Below, piece after piece: positions 7,214-15,729 of a stretch of DNA of 36,954 nucleotides. Under the pieces are notes generated by a model, which had not been told where the DNA came from, searched no databases, and worked only from the letters and a program-made list of their open reading frames with translations. The stretch is from the NCBI GenBank assembly GCA_013153605.1, contig JAADED010000035.1:1-36954 (forward strand). The letters run 5' to 3'. Numbering within the stretch: position 1 is the stretch's first letter; each line of letters begins with the position of its first letter. Both the position numbers and the translations under genes were made by a program. Source of the stretch: Chlorobiota bacterium. Its GTDB lineage: Bacteria; Bacteroidota; Bacteroidia; Flavobacteriales; Flavobacteriaceae.

Positions 7214-7600
7214 TTGACCCGCATTGTCAGCCATATTCTGATCTGGAGTTTTCTTCTCTCGGCCGCCCACTGGCATGCCGCCGAATGGGAAGGTTTGAAG
7301 TATTTTGCTTCCAATGCGTGGGAACACTTGCGCGCCGGGGACAGTCTTTGGGATTTTCTCCAAAAACATTACGGCGACCCCGACACGGTGGCCCGCCATT
7401 ATCAAGATAAACATCCGGGCGAAAAACCGCCCGCCAAAAAACCTCATCACGACATTCATTTAACCGATGCGGCCCTGATTTATTTTCCTTCCGTGGTGCC
7501 GCCGGTCAAACCCCGTCTTTCCGCAAAAAACTTCCTATATCGCTCAACCTACACTTCTATTTGCGTTCGGCGTTGTGTAAAGCCGCCCGAAGCGGCCTGA
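7214..7600 (+). CDS. Small secreted protein of a heavy-metal efflux locus (unknown function)
   Basis: A 128-residue open frame starting at a TTG (MTRIVSHILIWSFLLSAAHW), with a signal-peptide-like N-terminus. The mature part contains WDFLQKHYGDPD and a KHPGEKPPAKKPHHDIHL segment. It resembles, in layout only, a poorly characterised family of small secreted proteins encoded just ahead of CzcA-type transporters in Bacteroidota (a helix, an F-x-D/E-F-x-x-x-HY motif, then a short hydrophobic strand). The histidines in HWHAAEW and HHDIH could bind metal, which is inference. The start codon is chosen because no ATG exists upstream and a -7 box lies 21 nt before it. Confidence 0.55.
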   Translation: MTRIVSHILIWSFLLSAAHWHAAEWEGLKYFASNAWEHLRAGDSLWDFLQKHYGDPDTVARHYQDKHPGEKPPAKKPHHDIHLTDAALIYFPSVVPPVKPRLSAKNFLYRSTYTSICVRRCVKPPEAA

Positions 7601-7615
7601 AGTCCGCATCTTCGC

Positions 7616-7633
7616 TTTAACCTTCACCTTTTT
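7616..7633 (+). repeat. Short hexamer array, TTTAAC-type
   Basis: TTTAAC, CTTCAC and CTTTTT follow one another as degenerate hexamers. On the opposite strand the same type of hexamer reappears at 7735-7770, so two inverted arrays flank about 100 bp of AT-rich non-coding DNA upstream of the czcA-like gene. Confidence 0.35.
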
Positions 7634-7734
7634 CGGTTGGGGGTTAAAGGAAAGACCTTTTGTATCAATTATTAAAAAATCTTCGGAAACATATTCGTTT
7701 TCTTTCGAAGACGAACTTTCTTCCATAAACCATA

Positions 7735-7770
7735 GTTAAAATTATAGTTAAAATTAACGTTAACGTTAAA
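7735..7770. repeat. Hexanucleotide array 13 bp upstream of the czcA-like start
   Basis: Six consecutive hexamers read GTTAAA, ATTATA, GTTAAA, ATTAAC, GTTAAC and GTTAAA. The last ends 12 nt before the ATG at 7783, so it would lie in the promoter or 5' UTR. No TAnnTTTG box was seen in 7601-7782; otherwise this 182-bp gap holds only AT-rich sequence. Confidence 0.6.
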
Positions 7771-7782
7771 GTCCAAACAAAA

Positions 7783-10700
7783 ATGCTCGAAAAAATCATA
7801 TCCTACAGCGTCAGGCACAAACTGATCGTGTTGCTGTTGACGGCCGGTCTGGTGATTGCGGGTTTGTATGCCATGTTTCACATCCCGCTGGGAGCCGTGC
7901 CGGACATTACCAATAACCAAGTGCAAGTGATCACCACCACGCGCGACCTCTCGGCCGAAGACGTGGAGCAATTTATCACTTATCCCATCGAATTGGAGAT
8001 GAGCAATTTGCCGGGCATTCAAGAAATTCGCTCGGTATCCAAATTCGGCTTGTCGGTGGTGACCTTGGTATTCGAAGACCGCATGGGCACCTATTTGCCC
8101 CGCCAGCTTATTGCCGAAAAACTCCAGGGTTTGGGCGAAAAAATGCCCGCGGGCGTGGATCCGCCCCAAATGGGACCCATCACCACGGGGTTGGGCGAAA
8201 TTTACCAATACACCCTCGAAGTGGAACCCGAATACAAAGACCGCTACGATTTGATGACGCTCCGCACCATTCAGGATTGGATCGTCAAGCGGAACCTCTC
8301 GGGCATCCCGGGCGTGGTGGAAGTCAATACCTGGGGCGGAAAGCTCAAGCAATTCGAAGTGGCCCTGGACCCTCAAAAATTGCGCGCCCTCGGCGTGACG
8401 GTGGCCGAAGTGTACCGCGCACTCAAAGAAAATAACGGCATTGCCGGCGGAGGATATATCGAAAAAACCAATAAAACCTATTTTATCCGAAGCGACGGCT
8501 TGGTGCGCGACTTGGAAGATATCAAGCAAATCGTGGTGAAAAAAAACGGCGAAGTGCCCGTGTACATAAAGGATGTGGGTGAAGTGCGCTACGGCTATGC
8601 CACCCGCTTCGGTGCCATCACCGGAAACGGCGAAGGCGAAAAGGTCATGGGCCAAGTGATGATGCTCAAAGGGGCCAACGTGAGCGAGGTAATCAAAAAC
8701 GTGAAAAAACGGGTGGCCGAAATCTCCAAGTCCCTTCCCGAAGGGGTGTATATCAATCCCTTCCTGGAACGAACGGAATTGCTCAACAAAACCACCCTTA
8801 CCATTGCCGAAAACCTCATTTTGGGAAGTATCATCGTTACTTTGGTGGTGCTCCTCCTGTTGGGCAATTGGCGGTCGGCGCTGGTGATTGCTTCGGTGAT
8901 TCCCCTGTCGTTGCTGTTCGCCCTGACCATGATGTACATTTTCGGAATCGACGCCAACCTTATGAGTTTGGGTGCCATCGACTTCGGCATCATCATCGAC
9001 GGGGCGGTGATTATCGTGGAGTTCATCGCCTTCAAAGTGGCGCTCGAACGTGCCCGCCTACTCAAAAAGAACAAGGAGGACTTGCGTGAAGCATTGGACG
9101 AAATCACCATCCGCTCGGCATCCAAAATGATGCATTCGGCCGTTTTCGGCCAGCTCATCATTATCATCGTTTTCATACCCATTTTGGCTTTGCAAGGGGT
9201 GGAGGGAAAAATGTTCAAGCCCATGGCTCTGGTGTTCATTTTCGCCTTGATCGGCGTAATGATTTTGGGTCTCACTTATTTGCCCGTAATGTCGGCATTG
9301 GTGTTGAAACCCGAAGAAGAAGGTAAATCCAATTTTTCGAAAAAATTGTTGGCGGTGTTGACCAAGTGGTATGAGCCGATCGTGCGATTTGCATTGGCAC
9401 ACAAAAAATTGGTTTTGGGCGTAGCCACCGCCCTCTTGGCCGTCTCAATTTGGATTTTTACCACCTTGGGAGGCGAATTCGTGCCCACATTGGACGAAGG
9501 GGATTTCGTGATTCAACCGGTGCTTAAAACGGGTACGTCGCTTCAAAAAACCATCGAAACCACCACCAAAATCGAAAAAATTTTATTGGAATTTCCCGAA
9601 GTGGAACAAGTGGTAAGCCGGATCGGAGCCGCCGAGGTGCCCACCGACCCCATGTCCATGGAAGATGCGGACATTATTATCAAACTCAAACCCCGCAAGG
9701 AATGGGTGACCGCCGAAACCAAAGACGAACTGGCGGATAAATTTAAGGAAGCCCTCAGCGTATTGCCGGGAATCGAATACGAGTTTACCCAACCCATCGA
9801 AATGCGGTTCAATGAATTGATTTCTGGAACCCGTTCCGATGTGGCCGTAAAAATTTACGGCGAGGATTTAAATACGCTGAACGTGATTGCCCACAAAATC
9901 AAGCGTAAAATCAAAGACATTCCCGGTGCGGCCGATATTACGGTGGAAAAAGTGGCGGGCTTGCCCCAGATGAAAATCACCTTGTTGCGCGACCGGCTGG
10001 CCGCATACGGCATCAATGTGGAAGATGTGAACAAAGTGATTTCCGTGGCGTTGGGCGGATTGCCGGCGGGAGAGGTATTCGAAGGCGAAAAGCGGTTCGA
10101 CTTGGTGGCCCGCTTCGACCGGAGCAAGCGTCAAAATTTGGACGATTTGCGTCAAATTCCCGTCAACTTGCCCGACGGCCGTCAAATTCCGCTGGAAGAG
10201 GTGGCCCGTGTGGAGCTGGCCGAAGGGCCGGCCAAAATCTCGCGCGACGCCACCAAGCGGCGCATCAGCATCGGAGTGAACGTGCGCGACCGGGATTTGG
10301 AATCGGTGGTCAAAGACATTCAGGAAGTGATCGAGAAAGAAATCAAACTTCCGCCCGGTTACACCATTACGTACGGCGGCCAATTCGAAAATTTGCGATC
10401 GGCCAAGAAACGTCTCCTTTTGGTGGTGCCGGTGGCCCTTATTCTAATATTTATAATGTTGTATTTCGCTTTCGGGTCCGTCAAATTGGCCGCTCTGATT
10501 TATACGGCCATCCCTTTGGCCACCATCGGAGGTATTTGGGCCCTGTGGCTGCGGGATATGCCTTTCAGCATCTCGGCCGGCATCGGCTTTATCGCCCTGT
10601 TCGGCGTGGCGGTGCTCAACGGTATCGTCTTGATCGAACATTACAGGGAACTGCACGACAAATACGACGATATGACCGAGTTGATCATTCAAGGCTCCAA

Positions 10701-12120
10701 GGACAGAATGCGTCCCGTGTTATTGGCCGCTCTTGCGGCAATAGGCGGGTTTATCCCCATGGCCGTATCCCAATCGGCCGGTGCCGAAGTCCAAAGGCCG
10801 CTGGCCACCGTGGTGATCGGCGGTTTGTTTTCCGCCACCCTTTTGGCTTTGTTGGTGATCCCCGTGCTTTATGCTTGGTATGTGCGTCCTCCGCGTCGCA
10901 AGCGCCGCCGACTGGGCGGAGGTAAGGGAGCGGCGGCCGCGGTAGGCGTTTGGCTGGTGTTCCTTATGCCCGCCTGGGCCCAGGAAGGGCAATGGAACGC
11001 CTTTCTGGACAGCCTTCGCCAACGCAACCCCGATTTGCGGATGGCCGAAGCCTCCCTCCGGGCGGCCGAAGCACGTAAAGGATTGGTTTGGGAAACGGAA
11101 AAAACCGATATTTCGATGGAATCGGACCCCACCAATCCCGACCCGGCCAACGATTATCCGTACAAAACCTTTACGGTCGAACAGGGATTCAAATTTCCCT
11201 CTTGGTATGTGGCCCGAAAAAAGGAGGCCGACGCCGCCTACCGCCGGGCCGAAGCCGATTATACCCTTTCCGTTCGCCGCATCATGCGGGACGCCTCGCT
11301 GGCTTATTTCGCCTACCGCTATCATTCGGCTTTGGAAGATTTGCTCGTTCGTTTGGATTCCCTGTATGCCACGTTCGAGCGGGCGGCTTCACGGCGGTTC
11401 GAACTGGGCGAATCCAATCGATTGGAATACCTCAACGCACGGGCCAAGCGCAAGCGTATTGCATTGGAGCTCGAACAAGTCCGTGCCGCGTTGGATAAGG
11501 ATAAGCGGCTGTTGGCTCGTTATCTCGATTACGACGATCCCGGCCGGTTGGAATGGATCAAGGGCGATTTGGCTCCCCTATCGGGACAACCGGAACCCGA
11601 TGCGCAAATTTACCGCATCCGGGCCGAAGCGTCCGCCGCCAGTGCGCTTTACGGCTGGAAAGCGGCCCGCCGCAACCTGTTGCCCGATTGGTATGTGAGT
11701 TATTCCTACGGCAACAATTTTTTACCCGGACATTCCTCCTATACCGCTTATGCGGTGGGGTTGCGCATCCCTTTGTTGGACGGAAGTTCGCGCGCCCGCG
11801 CCCGAGAGGCCCGCTGGCAATACGAAGAAGCGCAAACGGCCGCCGGCGTGCAGGTGCGGCAAGCGGAAACCGCCTTGGCAGGAATCCGGCGCGATTGGGA
11901 ATGGTGGGAAGCCAAATTGAACTATTACCGACGTGAAGGCAACGACATGGCCCGCCAATTATACGATACCGCCCGCAAAGCGTGGGAAGCGGGAGAAATC
12001 GATTATTTGCACTACGTGCAAACTTTGGAAAACGCCATGGATATCGAAAAAGGATATCTCGAGGCGGTCAAAGGATATAACGAGGCCCTGGTTCGCCTCC
12101 GCTTTTTTGTGATCGATTAA
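7783..12120 (+). CDS. czcA: CzcA-family heavy-metal RND transporter fused to a TolC/CzcC-type outer membrane factor
   Basis: A 1445-residue fusion. Residues 1 to about 1040 are a complete HME-RND inner membrane pump: periplasmic loops, twelve membrane segments and, in TM4, GAIDFGIIIDGAVIIVE with D400, D406 and E413. That signature corresponds to the CzcA proton-relay residues and favours Zn/Co/Cd over Cu/Ag. After the last TM, a basic stretch (KRRRLGGGK), a hydrophobic stretch (AAAAVGVWLVFLMP) and AWA|Q at 1066/1067 look like an internal signal peptide. Residues 1067-1445 are an OEP/TolC-type helical protein (LGESNRLEYLNARAKRKR, LRIPLLDGSSRAR, a coiled-coil tail ending LVRLRFFVID). CzcA-TolC fusions are known in Bacteroidota. 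The adaptor gene follows after 28 nt, so one transcript would encode the whole tripartite pump. Confidence 0.92.
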   Translation: MLEKIISYSVRHKLIVLLLTAGLVIAGLYAMFHIPLGAVPDITNNQVQVITTTRDLSAEDVEQFITYPIELEMSNLPGIQEIRSVSKFGLSVVTLVFEDRMGTYLPRQLIAEKLQGLGEKMPAGVDPPQMGPITTGLGEIYQYTLEVEPEYKDRYDLMTLRTIQDWIVKRNLSGIPGVVEVNTWGGKLKQFEVALDPQKLRALGVTVAEVYRALKENNGIAGGGYIEKTNKTYFIRSDGLVRDLEDIKQIVVKKNGEVPVYIKDVGEVRYGYATRFGAITGNGEGEKVMGQVMMLKGANVSEVIKNVKKRVAEISKSLPEGVYINPFLERTELLNKTTLTIAENLILGSIIVTLVVLLLLGNWRSALVIASVIPLSLLFALTMMYIFGIDANLMSLGAIDFGIIIDGAVIIVEFIAFKVALERARLLKKNKEDLREALDEITIRSASKMMHSAVFGQLIIIIVFIPILALQGVEGKMFKPMALVFIFALIGVMILGLTYLPVMSALVLKPEEEGKSNFSKKLLAVLTKWYEPIVRFALAHKKLVLGVATALLAVSIWIFTTLGGEFVPTLDEGDFVIQPVLKTGTSLQKTIETTTKIEKILLEFPEVEQVVSRIGAAEVPTDPMSMEDADIIIKLKPRKEWVTAETKDELADKFKEALSVLPGIEYEFTQPIEMRFNELISGTRSDVAVKIYGEDLNTLNVIAHKIKRKIKDIPGAADITVEKVAGLPQMKITLLRDRLAAYGINVEDVNKVISVALGGLPAGEVFEGEKRFDLVARFDRSKRQNLDDLRQIPVNLPDGRQIPLEEVARVELAEGPAKISRDATKRRISIGVNVRDRDLESVVKDIQEVIEKEIKLPPGYTITYGGQFENLRSAKKRLLLVVPVALILIFIMLYFAFGSVKLAALIYTAIPLATIGGIWALWLRDMPFSISAGIGFIALFGVAVLNGIVLIEHYRELHDKYDDMTELIIQGSKDRMRPVLLAALAAIGGFIPMAVSQSAGAEVQRPLATVVIGGLFSATLLALLVIPVLYAWYVRPPRRKRRRLGGGKGAAAAVGVWLVFLMPAWAQEGQWNAFLDSLRQRNPDLRMAEASLRAAEARKGLVWETEKTDISMESDPTNPDPANDYPYKTFTVEQGFKFPSWYVARKKEADAAYRRAEADYTLSVRRIMRDASLAYFAYRYHSALEDLLVRLDSLYATFERAASRRFELGESNRLEYLNARAKRKRIALELEQVRAALDKDKRLLARYLDYDDPGRLEWIKGDLAPLSGQPEPDAQIYRIRAEASAASALYGWKAARRNLLPDWYVSYSYGNNFLPGHSSYTAYAVGLRIPLLDGSSRARAREARWQYEEAQTAAGVQVRQAETALAGIRRDWEWWEAKLNYYRREGNDMARQLYDTARKAWEAGEIDYLHYVQTLENAMDIEKGYLEAVKGYNEALVRLRFFVID

Positions 12121-12148
12121 TCAACCTTTATTTAAATCCGTTTTACCT

Positions 12149-13369
12149 ATGAAAACCGTCATTCAAATTTTTAAATATTCGTTTTTTCCCCGGTTGATGC
12201 CGGGCATTCTCGGCCTGATTTTGTGGGCCGGATGCAACCGTACGGACGGAGAAAAAGTCCGTCAAGCTCCCTCCGAGTCCCGATCGGAAATGGAAAAGGA
12301 GAAAGAAGAGGATCAAATCGTGGTGATTACACCCGAACAATTTGAAGCCAACGACATGGCTTTGGGTACCGTCGAAGAACGGGAATTCGCCGATTTCATT
12401 CACACCAACGGCATTATCGGCGTGCCTCCGGCCAATCGGGCGGCGGTGAGTCCCGTGTACGGGGGATACGTGAAAGACGTTCGTTTGCTTGATGGGGATT
12501 ACGTTCGCAAGGGGCAAGTATTGTTCACCCTCCGAAATCCCGAGTATCTGGAATGGCAACAGCGTTACCTCCAGCTCAAGGAACAAACGGCGTACCTCAA
12601 AGCCGAATATGAACGTCAGAAAAAGTTGTACGAAGAGCAAATCAGCTCGGCCAAAACCTACCTCAAGGCCCGCGCCGATTACTATACCGCCAAGGCCGAA
12701 AAAGAAGCGCTGGCCAAAAAGTTGCGCATGGCCGGCATCGATCCCGCGTCTTTATCGGAACAAAATATCCGGTCGGTGATTGCCGTGCGGGCACCCGTAT
12801 CGGGCTTCGTATCGGATTTGGATATCGAAAAAGGGGCATACATCGAACCGGCCCACATGGCCATGGAAATCCTCGATCCTTCGCACAAACATGCGGAAAT
12901 CAAGGTGTTCGAAAAAGATATTCATAAACTGAAAAAAGGCCAGATCTTCGAGTTCAATTTGCCCAATCAACCCGAAAAAATTTATACCGGAAAAATTTTC
13001 CTCATCGGCAAGAAGGTGGACCCCGAAAAGCGGTTCGTCAACGTGCACGGGCATATCGACCGCGAAAAGGAAGCCCGGGAATTGCTACCCGAAATGTTTA
13101 TCGACGTGCGCATCATTCATAACCGGTACCGCGCGCAAGCTTTGCCCGAAACCGCCCTTTTGGACGAAGGCGACGTGTATTTCGTACTGGTCAAAAGGGG
13201 AGAACGGGACGGCAATTTGATTTTCGAGAAGGTGTACGTGAAGCCCGGCAAGCATTATCGGGGATACGTGGAAATTTTGGAACCCCGGTTTACCCCTCAA
13301 GATACGATCTTGGTGCGCGGCGGCTATTTCCTGTCCGGTGCCGGCGAAGAGGGCGGTCATGCCCATTAA
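12149..13369 (+). CDS. czcB: Heavy-metal efflux periplasmic adaptor subunit (CzcB/CusB-like), lipoprotein
   Basis: A 406-residue membrane fusion protein. The N-terminus ends in a lipobox, ILWAGC, with lipidation expected at Cys29, followed by a highly charged linker. The order is as in HlyD/CusB adaptors: a barrel strand (FIHTNGIIGVPP), a lipoyl half (VSPVYGGYVKDVRLLDGDYVRKGQ), a coiled-coil hairpin (about 135-190), the second lipoyl half (IAVRAPVSGFVSDLDIEKGAYIEP), a beta-barrel and the membrane-proximal domain. It would link the CzcA trimer to the TolC-like component. The protein ends GGHAH. Its TAA overlaps the convergent murB stop in the palindrome TTAA (13366-13369). Confidence 0.9.
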   Translation: MKTVIQIFKYSFFPRLMPGILGLILWAGCNRTDGEKVRQAPSESRSEMEKEKEEDQIVVITPEQFEANDMALGTVEEREFADFIHTNGIIGVPPANRAAVSPVYGGYVKDVRLLDGDYVRKGQVLFTLRNPEYLEWQQRYLQLKEQTAYLKAEYERQKKLYEEQISSAKTYLKARADYYTAKAEKEALAKKLRMAGIDPASLSEQNIRSVIAVRAPVSGFVSDLDIEKGAYIEPAHMAMEILDPSHKHAEIKVFEKDIHKLKKGQIFEFNLPNQPEKIYTGKIFLIGKKVDPEKRFVNVHGHIDREKEARELLPEMFIDVRIIHNRYRAQALPETALLDEGDVYFVLVKRGERDGNLIFEKVYVKPGKHYRGYVEILEPRFTPQDTILVRGGYFLSGAGEEGGHAH

Positions 13370-14397
13370 TCCTCCGGGGGCGGGGGGATGACCCTTACCT
13401 CCCGCTCCAGGCGGATGCCGAATTTGTCTTCCACATCGCGGACGATATCTTGCGAGAGGCGGTAAATTTCGCGTCCGGTGGCCCCTCCGTAATTGACCAG
13501 CACCAGGGCCTGGCGGGGATGAACGCCGACATCGCCGCGGCGGTAGCCTTTCCATCCCGCTTTTTCGATCAACCAGCCGGCGGGAATTTTGTAGCGCCCG
13601 TCGGGAAGGGGATAGGCGGGCATGTCGGGATACCGGTTCGAAAGGGAGCGGTAGGCATCGGCGTCCACCACTGGATTTTTAAAAAAACTACCCGCATTGC
13701 CGATTCGGGCGGGGTCGGGTAATTTACGCCTCCGAATGGCCGAGACCGCTTCGAATACGTCGAGAGGTCCGGGTCGGACGATGCCCCGGCGTTCCAATTC
13801 CCGCCGCAACGAGCCGTAGTCGGTGAGGGGAGTGCCGTTTTTGCGCAAGCGCAACCGAAGGAAAGTAATCAAAAAGCGGTCCCTGTATTCGGGCTCTTTA
13901 AAAATGGAATGACGGTATCCGAATCGGCATTCTTCGGCACGGAAGGTCCTGAAGCGGCCGGTTTGAAAATCGTAAGCCTTACAGCTTTCCAGCACGTCGG
14001 CGATTTCCCGCCCGTATGCGCCTATGTTTTGCACCGGTGCCGTGGCCGCTTTTCCGGGAATGAGGGCCAGGTTTTCGATTCCGCTCCATCCCCGGCGGAC
14101 GGTTTCTTCCACCACGTCGTGCCAGCGTTTGCCTCCCGGAATGTCCAAAAGGATGTCATCTCCCCTTTCTTCGAAGCGAATGGGGCCGTCCGCATCCAAA
14201 TGAATGACGGCACCGTCAAAATCGTCCAAAAAAAGGATGTTGCTTCCTTCGCCCAAAAACAGGATGGGCATGCCCCGGGCCGCTTCGGCCGCCGCCTCCG
14301 ATTCGTCGGGAGATTCCAGGCGGATATACCGGCGGGCCTTGACATCCAGCCCGAAAGTGTTGTGCCGCTTGAGCGAATAATGTTCGCGAACTTCCAC
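13366..14397 (-). CDS. murB: UDP-N-acetylmuramate dehydrogenase (MurB, type I)
   Basis: A 343-residue flavoenzyme that reduces UDP-GlcNAc-enolpyruvate to UDP-MurNAc in peptidoglycan synthesis. The FAD-binding region shows FLGEGSNILFLD and IPGKAATAPVQNIGAYGREI. The substrate-binding FGYRHSIFKE and the catalytic serine motif GNAGSFFKNPV identify the E. coli-like type I enzyme. The start is a GTG (no ATG fits the family N-terminus VREHYSLKRHNTFGLD), overlapping the TAG stop of the upstream aminotransferase gene by 1 nt as TAGTG, which implies translational coupling. Confidence 0.93.
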   Translation of the reverse strand: MEVREHYSLKRHNTFGLDVKARRYIRLESPDESEAAAEAARGMPILFLGEGSNILFLDDFDGAVIHLDADGPIRFEERGDDILLDIPGGKRWHDVVEETVRRGWSGIENLALIPGKAATAPVQNIGAYGREIADVLESCKAYDFQTGRFRTFRAEECRFGYRHSIFKEPEYRDRFLITFLRLRLRKNGTPLTDYGSLRRELERRGIVRPGPLDVFEAVSAIRRRKLPDPARIGNAGSFFKNPVVDADAYRSLSNRYPDMPAYPLPDGRYKIPAGWLIEKAGWKGYRRGDVGVHPRQALVLVNYGGATGREIYRLSQDIVRDVEDKFGIRLEREVRVIPPPPED

Positions 14398-15590
14398 TAC
14401 CGGGCGTTATAGGCTTTGAGAGCCTTTTCGAGGATTTCCACCGAACGTTCCAGGTCTTTGGTATTCAGGACGTAGGCAATACGTACTTGTTTTCGTCCCA
14501 GGGCGGGATCCGAATAAAAACCGCTGGCGGGGGCCACCATCACCGTTTCGCCCTTATCGTCGAACTCCGAGAGCATCCATTTGGCGAATTCGTCCGCATC
14601 GTCCACCGGCAATTCGGCCATCAGGTAAAACGCTCCTTTGGGATAGCCGATTTTCACCCCTTCGATGGCCGATAAGCCTTCGATCAAAATATCGCGCCGT
14701 TTTTTATACTCGCCGATCACTCGGTCGAAATAACTTTGGGGCGTGTCCACCGCCTCTTCGGCCAATATTTGTTCCAATGCGGGAGGGCTCAACCGGGCTT
14801 GGGCGAATTTAAGAACGCTCTTCATCAGGTCTTTGTTTTTGCTCACCACGCAACCGATGCGGGCGCCGCACATGCTGTACCGTTTGGATACCGAATCCAC
14901 CATGATGCCGTGGGCTTCCATGCCCGGTTCGTGGAGGATCGACCGGTGGCCGCTACCTTCATAAATAAATTCCCGATACACTTCGTCGGAAATAATGAAG
15001 ATATCGTGCTTGAGCGCCAGCTCCCGGAGTTTGGCCACCTCTTCCCGCGTGTACACATATCCGGTGGGATTGGACGGGTTGCTGTAAAGGATGGCTTTGG
15101 TGCGGGGCGTAATCACTTTTTCGAATTCTTCCACGGGCGGTAAGGCGAAATTGCGATCGATGGAGGAGGGAATGGGCACCACCTTCACCCGATACATGGT
15201 CACGAAGCTGTTGTAATTGGCGTAATAGGGTTCGGGGATGATGATTTCGTCCCCGGGGTCGGCGATGCTTCCGATGGTGAACAAAAGGGCTTCGGATCCT
15301 CCCGTGGTGACGATAATGTCTTCGGGCGAGACGTCGATGCCGTGACGTCCGTAATATTCGGCCAATTTGGCGCGGTAGCTGTCGGTACCTTGCGATTTGG
15401 TGTAAGCCAGTACTTTCAAATCAATTTCCTTCAGCTTGCGCCGCACGTTTTCGGGGGTTTCGATATCGGGCTGGCCGATGTTGAGGTGATAGATTTTGAT
15501 GCCCCTTTTTTTGGCTTCGTCGGCATAGGGTACCAGTTTGCGTATGGGCGAAGGGGGCATCCGGTGCGATAATTCCGATAATCGGGGCAT
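14397..15590 (-). CDS. Pyridoxal-phosphate-dependent class I/II aminotransferase (aspartate aminotransferase-like)
   Basis: A 397-residue fold-type I aminotransferase. Recognisable motifs: YHLNIGQPDIETP, YTKSQGTDSYR, VTTGGSEALL, SNPSNPTGYVY (substrate/PLP Asn), IISDEVYREF (PLP Asp and Tyr) and VDSVSKRYSMCGARIG with the Schiff-base Lys236. Substrate preference (aspartate, aromatic or branched) cannot be fixed by eye. I start at the ATG at 15590 because MPRLSELSHRMPPSPIRKLV is the usual family N-terminus and the GTG at 15608 falls inside a -7 box. It forms a coupled pair with murB. Confidence 0.88.
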   Translation of the reverse strand: MPRLSELSHRMPPSPIRKLVPYADEAKKRGIKIYHLNIGQPDIETPENVRRKLKEIDLKVLAYTKSQGTDSYRAKLAEYYGRHGIDVSPEDIIVTTGGSEALLFTIGSIADPGDEIIIPEPYYANYNSFVTMYRVKVVPIPSSIDRNFALPPVEEFEKVITPRTKAILYSNPSNPTGYVYTREEVAKLRELALKHDIFIISDEVYREFIYEGSGHRSILHEPGMEAHGIMVDSVSKRYSMCGARIGCVVSKNKDLMKSVLKFAQARLSPPALEQILAEEAVDTPQSYFDRVIGEYKKRRDILIEGLSAIEGVKIGYPKGAFYLMAELPVDDADEFAKWMLSEFDDKGETVMVAPASGFYSDPALGRKQVRIAYVLNTKDLERSVEILEKALKAYNAR

Positions 15591-15607
15591 AAGACGGGGT
15601 TTTGGCA

Positions 15608-15623
15608 CAAAGTTACAAAATTA
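15608..15623 (-). promoter_or_regulatory. Two abutting -7 boxes for the aminotransferase-murB operon
   Basis: On the minus strand TAATTTTG (15623-15616) is followed immediately by TAACTTTG (15615-15608); both fit TAnnTTTG perfectly. The downstream one lies 17 nt before the ATG at 15590, giving a 5' UTR of roughly 10 nt. They may be alternative start sites. Confidence 0.55.
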
Positions 15624-15701
15624 CCCGTTGCGGTGGCTTCGATTTATTGGTGCGGTATTTGTTCTCCTTCATTTCCGCATGCCCTTCTCCGGCGAATGTC
15701 G

Positions 15702-15709
15702 TAACTTTA
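15702..15709 (+). promoter_or_regulatory. Possible -7 box for the AsmA-family gene
   Basis: TAACTTTA matches TAnnTTTG at 7 of 8 positions and lies 20 nt before the ATG at 15730. This supports that start rather than an upstream one. Confidence 0.35.
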
Positions 15710-15729
15710 CGTCCAAAGCGAGCCGTGAA

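Noticed and set aside
7672-8655. 327-residue minus-strand frame covering the start of the czcA-like gene
   Set aside because: It is a shadow frame. Its tail is a translation of the hexamer array (NVNVNFNYNFNY) and it has no domain features.
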